Of a DNA stretch of 42,472 bases, positions 36,684-42,472 are shown in pieces. The DNA is from Limosilactobacillus ingluviei DSM 15946 (lineage in GTDB: Bacteria > Bacillota > Bacilli > Lactobacillales > Lactobacillaceae): assembly GCF_001435775.1 (NCBI RefSeq), contig NZ_AZFK01000011.1:1-42472 (forward strand). Reading direction: 5' to 3'. How positions within the stretch are numbered: the first letter of the stretch is position 1; every line of letters begins with the position of its first letter. A model generated the notes under the pieces. The model ran no database searches, was not told the DNA's origin, and saw only the letters and a list, made by a program, of their open reading frames with translations. The position numbers were made by a program, and so were the translations under genes.

Positions 36684-37322
36684 TTGAAACGAATCCCTTG
36701 GCGCTACTGGTTGCTAATCACCAGTGGCTTGCTCTTTTTACTGGATTGGTACCTGGTCGCAAGTCAAAATTCGGCGGTCTTAGCCTTTGACCATCACGTC
36801 CGGTGGCTGGTCAATACCCACCGCACCCCTGCTCAGACCGCTTTTTTCACCCACTTTACCCGCCTGTTTGATCCCTGGCCCGCTGTGGGGTGGGCAGGCT
36901 TATTTGTCCTTTGGTTGAGCTGGCACCGGCAATGGCGGTGGACGGCCCAGTTTAGTCTTGCGCTTTGCAGTGGCACTCTACTCAACAAAGTCATCAAACA
37001 CTTAGTTAACCGTCCGCGGCCCAGCGCGGAAGTCTTAATGCATTACGGTGGCTTTTCCTTCCCCAGTGGGCACTCCAGTGGGGCGGCTTTACTGTTGGGC
37101 GGGATTCTCCTCGTCTTATTAGCCAGCCCCCTCTCCCGACGGACCAAGGGGTGGGGCAGTCTTTGCTTGGGCGGCCTAATTATCTTAGTGGGCTGCTCCC
37201 GGATTTACGTTGGCGCCCATTTCCCCAGCGATGTGCTCGGGGGCTGGTGCCTGGGGATCTTCGTCTTAAGCCTTTGGCAGATTGTTTTTACGCATTTTCT
37301 GCCGCACCCCACGGCGCTTTAA
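36684..37322 (+). CDS. PAP2 family membrane phosphatase
   Basis: A 212-residue membrane protein with about six helices and the complete PAP2 active site: KHLVNRPRPS (KxxxxxxRP), FPSGHSSG (PSGH) and SRIYVGAHFPSDVLGG (SRxxxxxHxxxD). Such enzymes hydrolyse undecaprenyl pyrophosphate or phosphatidic or phosphatidylglycerol phosphates on the outer face. AAGGAGG (36669-36675) sets the start at TTG 36684; the ATG at 36663 lies before this site. It is divergent from the H-protein-like gene and ends at a terminator shared with metK. Confidence 0.9.
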   Translation: MKRIPWRYWLLITSGLLFLLDWYLVASQNSAVLAFDHHVRWLVNTHRTPAQTAFFTHFTRLFDPWPAVGWAGLFVLWLSWHRQWRWTAQFSLALCSGTLLNKVIKHLVNRPRPSAEVLMHYGGFSFPSGHSSGAALLLGGILLVLLASPLSRRTKGWGSLCLGGLIILVGCSRIYVGAHFPSDVLGGWCLGIFVLSLWQIVFTHFLPHPTAL

Positions 37323-37338
37323 GCCTTTAAAAAGCAAA

Positions 37339-37376
37339 ATGCCAGTGACTACGGACGCAGCCGCCGTCACTGGCAT
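37339..37376. terminator. Bidirectional terminator between PAP2 gene and metK
   Basis: Perfect 11-bp arms ATGCCAGTGAC/GTCACTGGCAT with an inner CGG/CCG pair. Confidence 0.8.
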
Positions 37377-37401
37377 CTTGTTTATTATCATTTAACAGTA
37401 A

Positions 37402-38586
37402 TTAGCCTAAGATCGCCTTTAATGCTGCGACCTTATCCAATTGTTCCCATGGCAGTTCAATATCGGTCCGCCCGAAGTGCCCATAAGCCGCCGTTTGCTT
37501 GTAAATTGGCCGCTTGAGATCCAACATTTGAATAATCCCGGCCGGCCGCAAGTCAAAGACCTGTTGGATGGCTTTAATCAATTCTTCTTCGCTCTTGGTC
37601 CCCGTTCCAAAGTCGTCAACTGAGATCGAAACTGGCTTGGCAACCCCAATCGCATAGGCAATTTGGACTTCTAATTGCTTGGCGTAACCAGCGGCTACCA
37701 AATTCTTGGCAATGTAGCGGGCCGCATACGAAGCCGAGCGGTCAACCTTTGTGGCATCCTTGCCGGAAAAGGCCCCGCCCCCGTGGTGAGCCGCCCCACC
37801 ATAGGTATCAACAATAATTTTCCGGCCCGTCAAACCGGCATCCCCTTGGGGCCCACCGATCACAAACCGGCCCGTCGGGTTAATGAAGTACTTGGTCTCA
37901 TCATCCAGCAGTTCAGCTGGGATGACTGGTTGAATCACTTGCTCTAAGACATCGTGGCGAATCTGGTCTAAGGTAACGTCGGGTTCGTGCTGGGTACTTA
38001 ATACCACGGTATCAACCCGCTTGGCCACGTGATTTTCATCGTATTCAATCGTCACTTCCGCCTTCGCGTCTGGTCCCAAGTACACTAACTGCTTATCCTT
38101 ACGCAACTTGGTAATCCGCTGCATTAAGTGGTGACTGAGCATCAATGGCAATGGCATGTATTCGGGCGTTTCGTCCGTGGCATAGCCAAACATCAGCCCC
38201 TGATCACCAGCCCCGATTTGATCCAAGGGGTCCACCCCACCATCGCGGACTTCCAAGGAGTCGTCAACCCCTTGGGCAATGTCGGCCGATTGCTCATCCA
38301 AGGAGACAATGACGGCACAGTTATCGCCGTCAAAGCCGTACTTGCCATTCGTGTAGCCAATTTCCTTGATCGTTTCGCGAACCACCTTTTGGATGTCAAC
38401 ATAGGCCGTCGTTGAAATTTCCCCGAAGACCAGGACCAACCCGGTCGTTACGGACGTTTCGACTGCCACCCGGGCTTCCGGGTCCTGAGCCAACAGGGCA
38501 TCCAAAATCGCGTCAGAAATCTGATCGGCAATCTTGTCCGGGTGCCCTTCGGAAACGGATTCGGACGTAAATAAGTGTTTCTTCAT
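37402..38586 (-). CDS. metK: S-adenosylmethionine synthetase
   Basis: Makes SAM from methionine and ATP. The 394 residues are full length with the family motifs: [18 protein letters not shown] near residue 15, [12 protein letters not shown], and the P-loop-like [17 protein letters not shown]. The GGGGGAATT ribosome site before the ATG is itself part of an SMK-box riboswitch, so translation should fall when SAM is high. It has its own promoter and terminator. Confidence 0.98.
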   Translation of the reverse strand: MKKHLFTSESVSEGHPDKIADQISDAILDALLAQDPEARVAVETSVTTGLVLVFGEISTTAYVDIQKVVRETIKEIGYTNGKYGFDGDNCAVIVSLDEQSADIAQGVDDSLEVRDGGVDPLDQIGAGDQGLMFGYATDETPEYMPLPLMLSHHLMQRITKLRKDKQLVYLGPDAKAEVTIEYDENHVAKRVDTVVLSTQHEPDVTLDQIRHDVLEQVIQPVIPAELLDDETKYFINPTGRFVIGGPQGDAGLTGRKIIVDTYGGAAHHGGGAFSGKDATKVDRSASYAARYIAKNLVAAGYAKQLEVQIAYAIGVAKPVSISVDDFGTGTKSEEELIKAIQQVFDLRPAGIIQMLDLKRPIYKQTAAYGHFGRTDIELPWEQLDKVAALKAILG

Positions 38587-38593
38587 TTTGATA

Positions 38594-38665
38594 ATTCCCC
38601 CATATCTTCAATAACTGAATGTGCGGTTACAAGGCAGCGGGTGTCAACCACCCTCCCATCGGGAA
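38594..38665 (-). promoter_or_regulatory. SMK box (SAM-III) riboswitch of metK
   Basis: On the minus strand TTCCCGATGGGAGGG (38665 down) is followed by the conserved GCTGCCTTGTAACCG block and, after a variable linker, GGGGGAAT (38601-38594), the metK ribosome site. The 5' TTCCC pairs with GGGGGAA when SAM binds, hiding the ribosome site. The TTCCCGA, TGCCTTGTAACC and GGGGGAAT blocks match the SMK-box aptamer of Lactobacillales metK genes. The linker ATTCAGTTATTGAAGATAT could form its own small hairpin. Confidence 0.93.
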
Positions 38666-38684
38666 TTTGCTTCATAACGCGTCA

Positions 38685-38714
38685 ATCTTAACATATTTGC
38701 CATCAGCTATTCAA
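38685..38714 (-). promoter_or_regulatory. Promoter of metK
   Basis: Minus strand: TTGAAT (38709-38714), 18 bases, TAAGAT (38685-38690), placing the start just before the SMK box. Confidence 0.65.
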
Positions 38715-38766
38715 TGCCAGCCAGATTAAAGTTATACTAAAGGAAAGTTTTGGGGAGGAATTTATC

Positions 38767-39498
38767 GTGCGCCGTTTAAACAGCCAACAATACCACGTTG
38801 CCTTTGACCAGTGGCAACAAATCTTAGCTACTGCCGCCATTGTTTTTATCAGTTGGTCCTTCGCCCCCTTCAGTTATGCCGTAGGGGTGTCTGGGACCCA
38901 CTTTAACGCCCACATGGGGATGTTATTTTTGTATGAATTTTTGATTGCTTACAGCTGGATATTATTGCTCAAGCACCGCTTTCAAGCCCCCCTCGCTTGG
39001 CCACTGTTGGGCCTAAGTGCGCTGTGTGCAATCGCCGGGTTTATCACGATCCCCTTGGTCATGCTCTTGCTCTTATTATTGCCTTTGTTTACGGTCCTGT
39101 TAACCTGGCCAACCCTGCAGCTGCAAAATGAGTTAGGGCTGTTCACCTGCGGGGCATTACTGATGCTCACCGTTCCGGTGGGCGTCGCCTACACCAGTTT
39201 GCACTTTATTTCCTGGGAAATCGTAACCTACCTGCTACCGGTAATGACTACGACTTGGTGCTTCTGGGCGCCTTTCTTCATGCCCCGTTCCAACCGGCGG
39301 GCCCTGGTAATGCTGATTGCCCTGTTGATTTTACTAATTTCTTTGCTCTCGCATCCCCTCCGCTGGCCAATTTTAGCCGCCGGATTGATTAGCTTAGGGT
39401 GGTGGTTATTTACCATGTACAAAAAGACCCCGGAACCTTCCTTATTGTTGACCTGTCTAACCCAAATGCTAGTAATCGTCTTTACTTACTGGAGCTAA
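38767..39498 (+). CDS. Polytopic membrane protein, unknown
   Basis: A 243-residue protein with about seven or eight membrane helices (first at about 19-38, then 49-66, 76-93, 94-113, 122-142, 151-168, 179-195 and 200-216). It has very short loops and a Trp-rich composition. I do not recognise a family motif. The start is GTG after GGGGAGG; a TATACT (about 38733-38738) could be its -10. It is divergent from metK and convergent with the Tag gene, with a strong terminator between, so it is a single-gene unit. Confidence 0.7.
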   Translation: MRRLNSQQYHVAFDQWQQILATAAIVFISWSFAPFSYAVGVSGTHFNAHMGMLFLYEFLIAYSWILLLKHRFQAPLAWPLLGLSALCAIAGFITIPLVMLLLLLLPLFTVLLTWPTLQLQNELGLFTCGALLMLTVPVGVAYTSLHFISWEIVTYLLPVMTTTWCFWAPFFMPRSNRRALVMLIALLILLISLLSHPLRWPILAAGLISLGWWLFTMYKKTPEPSLLLTCLTQMLVIVFTYWS

Positions 39499-39504
39499 AA
39501 TCAC

Positions 39505-39540
39505 GGTGGCGGTAAGCTGAATCAACAGCTTACCGCCACC
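39505..39540. terminator. Bidirectional terminator
   Basis: Perfect 15-bp arms GGTGGCGGTAAGCTG and complement around six bases, with a T run on the plus side, between the membrane protein gene and the Tag gene. Confidence 0.9.
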
Positions 39541-39548
39541 ATTTTTCT

Positions 39549-40088
39549 TTACTCCGGTAACCGACCGTTAATTATCCCGACCGCACACAACCACGCAAAA
39601 ACGGTCTTAGGCCCTGTCCGTTGAAAACCTTGGGCCTTTAATTGCTTCGCAAAGGTCGTCGCAAGCGGCATCGTAGCTGGCAAGCAGCCAGCCTGATCCG
39701 GCAGCAATCGCAACACCTCCCCGCCGGTAACTGCCCACGCTACCGGCGAAAGATAGCGGCCGGCTTGATGCCATTGAGCCAGCAATTGCGCATTGTGACA
39801 ACAAGCTTGAATTTTGGCCCGGTTACGAATAATCCCTGAATCATTTTGCAGCCGGTCGACATCCGCGGTCGTAAACGCGGCGACCGCTTCAATTTCAAAG
39901 TTGGCAAAGGCCGCTTCAAAGGCTGCGCGACGTTGCCAGACTTGTCGCCAAGCGAGCCCGGCTTGGAAGATTTCTAGACATAGCCATTCAAACAACTCGT
40001 TTTCGCCATAGACCGGCCGCCCCCAATAATGATCGTAGTAATCCTTCATGAGGGGGTGCTGAACCCAGGTTGGGTAGTGCTGATTCAT
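39549..40088 (-). CDS. DNA-3-methyladenine glycosylase I, zinc-less form
   Basis: Tag-family base excision enzyme that removes 3-methyladenine from DNA. The 179 residues keep the core: YYDHYWGRPVYGENELFE, CLEIFQAGLAW with the catalytic-pocket Glu39 and Trp47, and DSGIIRNRAKIQA. E. coli Tag binds zinc with Cys4, His17, His175 and Cys179. Here the N-terminal Cys is missing, the His is Tyr18, and the C-terminus stops at GIINGRLPE before the other two ligands. The protein is not frameshifted. GAGGTGAAGC precedes the ATG. Confidence 0.88.
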   Translation of the reverse strand: MNQHYPTWVQHPLMKDYYDHYWGRPVYGENELFEWLCLEIFQAGLAWRQVWQRRAAFEAAFANFEIEAVAAFTTADVDRLQNDSGIIRNRAKIQACCHNAQLLAQWHQAGRYLSPVAWAVTGGEVLRLLPDQAGCLPATMPLATTFAKQLKAQGFQRTGPKTVFAWLCAVGIINGRLPE

Positions 40089-40183
40089 TTTGCTTCACCT
40101 CGCTGATTTAATGGAACAGCAATTTGCTGTCCTTATCTTATATATACGTCAAACCAGGCGATTTATGATGAATATTTTTAAAT

Positions 40184-41611
40184 TTATATTGTTGCCCGAT
40201 GCTCGCGCAACCCGAACGCCAACAGCAATCCCAAGCCGGCCAAGCCCAGCATCACCAGACAAACTTGCTGGTAGCCCCCGATGGCAGCGGGCAAAAGTGC
40301 GATGCCACGGTGCACAGCGGCTTGCGTTTCCTGGGTCAACAATAAGGTCATTACCGCAACGCCGGTGGAACCAATCAACTGCCGAAAAGTGGTAATCACG
40401 GCCGTCCCGTGCGCCACCAGTGCGTCCGGCAAGGCATTCGCCCCGAGGGTAACCGCTGGCATCATGACGAAGGCGTTGCCCCCTTCAATCACCATCGCCG
40501 CCCCAATCATTGGCAATAGATGGCCACTGGCAACCTGCCACCAAGCTAACAGCCATCCGCCAGCAATTAACCCCATTCCCAGCATTAAGGTTGGCTGAAA
40601 GCCCAAGCGATCGGCTAAGCGCCCCGTCAGCGGATTTAACAGGCTCAACAGCGCGGCCCCCGGAACCAAGGCCAATCCTGACCAGAACGGACTCAAGTGC
40701 AATACTTCCTGGTAGTACAAAGGAAAAATAATCGTGGTAACAATCAAGGCCACATACGCCAAGGACGTCAGTAAAATTGCCAGGTCATACTTAAAATTCA
40801 GCAATACGCGCAACTCTAAGACGGGCTGTGGCAAGTGAAATTGGCGCCAGGCAAACCCAGTTAGCATCGCTAGGCTAAGCAAAACTCCTGCACCATACCA
40901 ATGCCAAGCCACTCCCGGCTTGCCAATTTGATCGATCCCTAGCATTAAACCTATGATCCCCAATAATAAGACCAATGAACACCAATCCAACTCCGACTGG
41001 CGACGCGGCAAGACATCCCGAATTGCGCCCCCGCGCGCTACCAACAAGACAAGGGTGATGACGACGGCAAAAAAGATGAAGACCGCCTGCCAAGCAAACA
41101 TTTTCAGTAAAATTCCAGCCACAATTGGCCCGCACGCTAAGGCTGACCCCATTACCAACCCCGCCAAGCCCATCGTCGTCGCGCGCTGGTCCTTGGGAGT
41201 GATCTCTAAGAGGACCGTTTGATACGAAGGAAATAATAAGCCAACCCCGCCGGCTTCCAGAATCCGGCCGACCATCATGATCCCAAAACCGGCCGCCCCC
41301 CAAGCGGCGGGGGCCGCGACAATAATCAGCGTTCCTAGGTCAAACATCCCGAGCGCCAGAGTGAACATAGCCGGGAAACTCAAATTGTTCAACAGCCAGG
41401 GCGAAATCGGCATACTGATACACATGACCAGCATAAACCCGGTCGTCAGCCACTGAATTACATCAGCTGATAAGCCAAAACTGTGCATCAAGGTCGGGTA
41501 CGCGGTCGAAAGGGCCGACTGACTCAACGACATGGTAAACGTCCCGAGCAACAAAGTAACGATAAACCAGCCCCGCCGATACGGGGTACCCGTTTGATCA
41601 AGGGTCGTCAT
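40184..41611 (-). CDS. MFS drug:proton antiporter, DHA2 family
   Basis: A 475-residue membrane protein with about 14 helices, as in the QacA/LmrB-like DHA2 group. Visible are the motif C-like LVMGSALACGPIVAGIL in helix 5, the loop GRILEAGGVGLLFPSYQTV and the mid-protein ADRLGFQPTLM motif-A repeat. The start at 41611 has AAGGA seven bases before; longer readings would cover the promoter. It is divergent from perR, and a Per-box-like site overlaps its transcription start. It may therefore be induced by oxidative stress. Substrate unknown. Confidence 0.88.
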   Translation of the reverse strand: MTTLDQTGTPYRRGWFIVTLLLGTFTMSLSQSALSTAYPTLMHSFGLSADVIQWLTTGFMLVMCISMPISPWLLNNLSFPAMFTLALGMFDLGTLIIVAAPAAWGAAGFGIMMVGRILEAGGVGLLFPSYQTVLLEITPKDQRATTMGLAGLVMGSALACGPIVAGILLKMFAWQAVFIFFAVVITLVLLVARGGAIRDVLPRRQSELDWCSLVLLLGIIGLMLGIDQIGKPGVAWHWYGAGVLLSLAMLTGFAWRQFHLPQPVLELRVLLNFKYDLAILLTSLAYVALIVTTIIFPLYYQEVLHLSPFWSGLALVPGAALLSLLNPLTGRLADRLGFQPTLMLGMGLIAGGWLLAWWQVASGHLLPMIGAAMVIEGGNAFVMMPAVTLGANALPDALVAHGTAVITTFRQLIGSTGVAVMTLLLTQETQAAVHRGIALLPAAIGGYQQVCLVMLGLAGLGLLLAFGLREHRATI

Positions 41612-41633
41612 CAAAAATTCCTTCTCCCTAAAT

Positions 41634-41648
41634 TTAGAATGATTCTTA
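41634..41648. promoter_or_regulatory. Per-box-like 7-1-7 operator
   Basis: TTAGAATGATTCTTA agrees with the Per box TTATAATnATTATAA at 11 of 14 positions and is nearly a perfect 7-1-7 palindrome. It lies about 10-24 bases after the MFS -10, over the transcription start, and about 20 bases upstream of the perR -35. Confidence 0.6.
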
Positions 41649-41657
41649 ACGGAGATC

Positions 41658-41686
41658 ATTATAGGTTTCCCAAATATTTCTGTCAA
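41658..41686 (-). promoter_or_regulatory. Consensus promoter of the MFS gene
   Basis: Minus strand: TTGACA (41681-41686), 17 bases, TATAAT (41658-41663), both perfect consensus. So strong a promoter on an efflux gene suggests tight repression. Confidence 0.85.
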
Positions 41687-41695
41687 TGCTATAAT
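41667..41695 (+). promoter_or_regulatory. Promoter of perR
   Basis: TTCCCA (41667-41672), 17 bases, TATAAT (41690-41695) with a TGC extension. It overlaps the divergent MFS promoter. Confidence 0.6.
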
Positions 41696-41731
41696 AAAGA
41701 CAAAATAAGAAACACAAAGGGAGGGATTAAC

Positions 41732-42193
41732 TTGGCACAAAATGAATTAGCTCACGCGCTTGAAATTTTAAAATCACATAAGGTCCGTTTGACCCCCCAG
41801 CGCAAAACAATTCTAAACTATTTGATTACCCACCACACTCACCCCAGTGCGGAAATGATTTACGAAGATCTCAAGCAACATGACGACAGCATCAGCATTG
41901 CCACGGTGTACAATACCGTCCGGTTGCTCGTTGACTACCATTTAGTCATTGAGCTCAAAAACGGGGATGGCTCCACCCACTTCGATTACTTTGGGCAGCC
42001 GCATTACCACGTCGTGTGCGAAAATTGTGGTAAAATCGCCGACGTGTTTGCGCCGGAGTTCAGTCGCTTAAACCAGCAGCTCGACGAAATCACCCGGCAG
42101 CAGACCCACTACTTGGTCAACCGGACGGATATTGAAGTCAAGGGCTTATGTCCCGAATGCCAAGCTAAACTTGGTTTATTGCATAATCGCTAA
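41732..42193 (+). CDS. perR: Peroxide-responsive repressor PerR (Fur family)
   Basis: A 153-residue Fur-family metalloregulator. From the TTG start at 41732 all five ligands of the B. subtilis PerR sensing site fall at identical numbers: His37, Asp85, His91, His93 and Asp104. Asp104 separates PerR from Fur, which has Glu. The structural zinc site is C96xxC99 and C140xxC143. The winged helix is at about 20-85 (RLTPQRKTILNYL, ISIATVYNTVRLL). GGAGG lies seven bases before the TTG. Fe-PerR represses peroxide defence genes and is inactivated by oxidation of a His. It is divergent from an MFS transporter. Confidence 0.92.
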   Translation: MAQNELAHALEILKSHKVRLTPQRKTILNYLITHHTHPSAEMIYEDLKQHDDSISIATVYNTVRLLVDYHLVIELKNGDGSTHFDYFGQPHYHVVCENCGKIADVFAPEFSRLNQQLDEITRQQTHYLVNRTDIEVKGLCPECQAKLGLLHNR

Positions 42194-42217
42194 GGATATC
42201 TTTTTGAGGTGAAGACA

Positions 42218-42388
42218 GTGATTTCAAACGAACAACGTGCCCACGAAATTGCCATCGCCCTGATGGCCAAAACTGCGGATCCCAAGCAGCCGATTGAGGC
42301 TTACCACGACTACATCAACTATTTGTTGCCGATTCTCAAGGAAATCGACAAGGATTTTCCCATGGGGATCAAGGAGCATTTAGAATAG
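42218..42388 (+). CDS. Small 56-residue protein downstream of perR, unknown
   Basis: An acidic/basic mixed helical protein: SNEQRAHEIAIALMAKTA, then HDYINYLLPILKEIDKDF and a Gly-Ile-Lys end. The start is GTG with GAGGTG six bases before; the gene begins 24 bases after perR and ends at a hairpin terminator, so it is probably in the perR transcript. No Cys, membrane helix or known domain is seen. It resembles short QRAHD(I/L)A-type proteins that I recall from lactobacilli, without known function. Confidence 0.75.
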   Translation: MISNEQRAHEIAIALMAKTADPKQPIEAYHDYINYLLPILKEIDKDFPMGIKEHLE

Positions 42389-42412
42389 CGTGGGCTGGGG
42401 CCGCGCTTTTTT
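42388..42412 (+). terminator. Terminator of the perR unit
   Basis: Arms GCGTGG/CCGCGC (one T-G pair) followed by six T residues, overlapping the last base of the stop codon. Nothing is supported in the remaining 60 bases. Confidence 0.7.
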
Positions 42413-42472
42413 ATATTCCCGAAATGTCAATTTAAGTTAGAAAAAAAGTAGTTGCTCATCAGTGACGTGCTC

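Noticed and set aside
39549-40088. Tag gene as a pseudogene because of the short C-terminus.
   Set aside because: The frame is intact, the catalytic residues are kept and a good ribosome site is present.

Overview
The window is chromosomal DNA from a lactic acid bacterium of the Lactobacillaceae. It is most likely a heterofermentative, fairly GC-rich Limosilactobacillus of the L. fermentum type; the genus is an inference from gene content, codon use and the ligase signature described below. Supporting signs are strong AGGAGG ribosome sites, many TTG and GTG starts, sigma-A promoters of the TTGACA/TATAAT type, an SMK-box (SAM-III) riboswitch before metK, a PyrR attenuator before the uracil permease gene, and a Ddl ligase with Phe in the D-lactate-specific position. 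I see no phage, insertion sequence, CRISPR array, tRNA or rRNA; this is mostly core chromosome.

Layout. (1) 1-6525: the complete F1Fo-ATP synthase operon atpBEFHAGDC on the minus strand, with a clear promoter and terminator. (2) 6526-7038: an AT-rich gap. (3) 7039-11126: uracil uptake and salvage (uraA with PyrR attenuator, upp), separated by two overlapping YibE/F membrane genes. (4) 11228-14801: the minus-strand cluster tdk-prfA-prmC-tsaC (thymidine salvage, release factor 1, its methylase, tRNA t6A synthesis). (5) 15000-17971: murT-gatD (lipid II amidation), a small membrane protein and a YagU-like protein on the plus strand. (6) 18044-23122: a marR-ABC-ABC-serine hydrolase operon with a MarR-type operator on its promoter. 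(7) 23324-27206: an LCP cell-wall ligase, a candidate small RNA, and iscS-thiI behind a structured leader. (8) 27414-32844: ezrA, rpsD with a structured leader, a 111-bp inverted repeat, a DUF1304 protein, a pyridoxal/HMP kinase, a YczE-like membrane protein and a VOC protein. (9) 32897-38586: an HTH-TPR regulator, ddl, a DUF2785-like protein, an H-protein-like domain without its lipoyl lysine, a PAP2 phosphatase and metK. (10) 38767-42388: a membrane protein, a zinc-less Tag glycosylase, and an MFS drug transporter divergent from perR, with a Per-box-like site between them, then a 56-residue protein.

Several genes bear on the cell wall and division (murT/gatD, ddl, lcp, ezrA, possibly PAP2), and together they suggest amidated lipid II with D-Ala-D-Lac ends. 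Others are sensors with visible cis-elements: uridine nucleotides through PyrR, SAM through the SMK box, S4 protein through the rpsD leader, peroxide through PerR, and an unknown signal through MarR. The most novel items are non-coding: the ~100-nt RNA candidate at 24654-24751 and the closed multi-stem leader of iscS-thiI at 27222-27357. I recognise neither as a known family.
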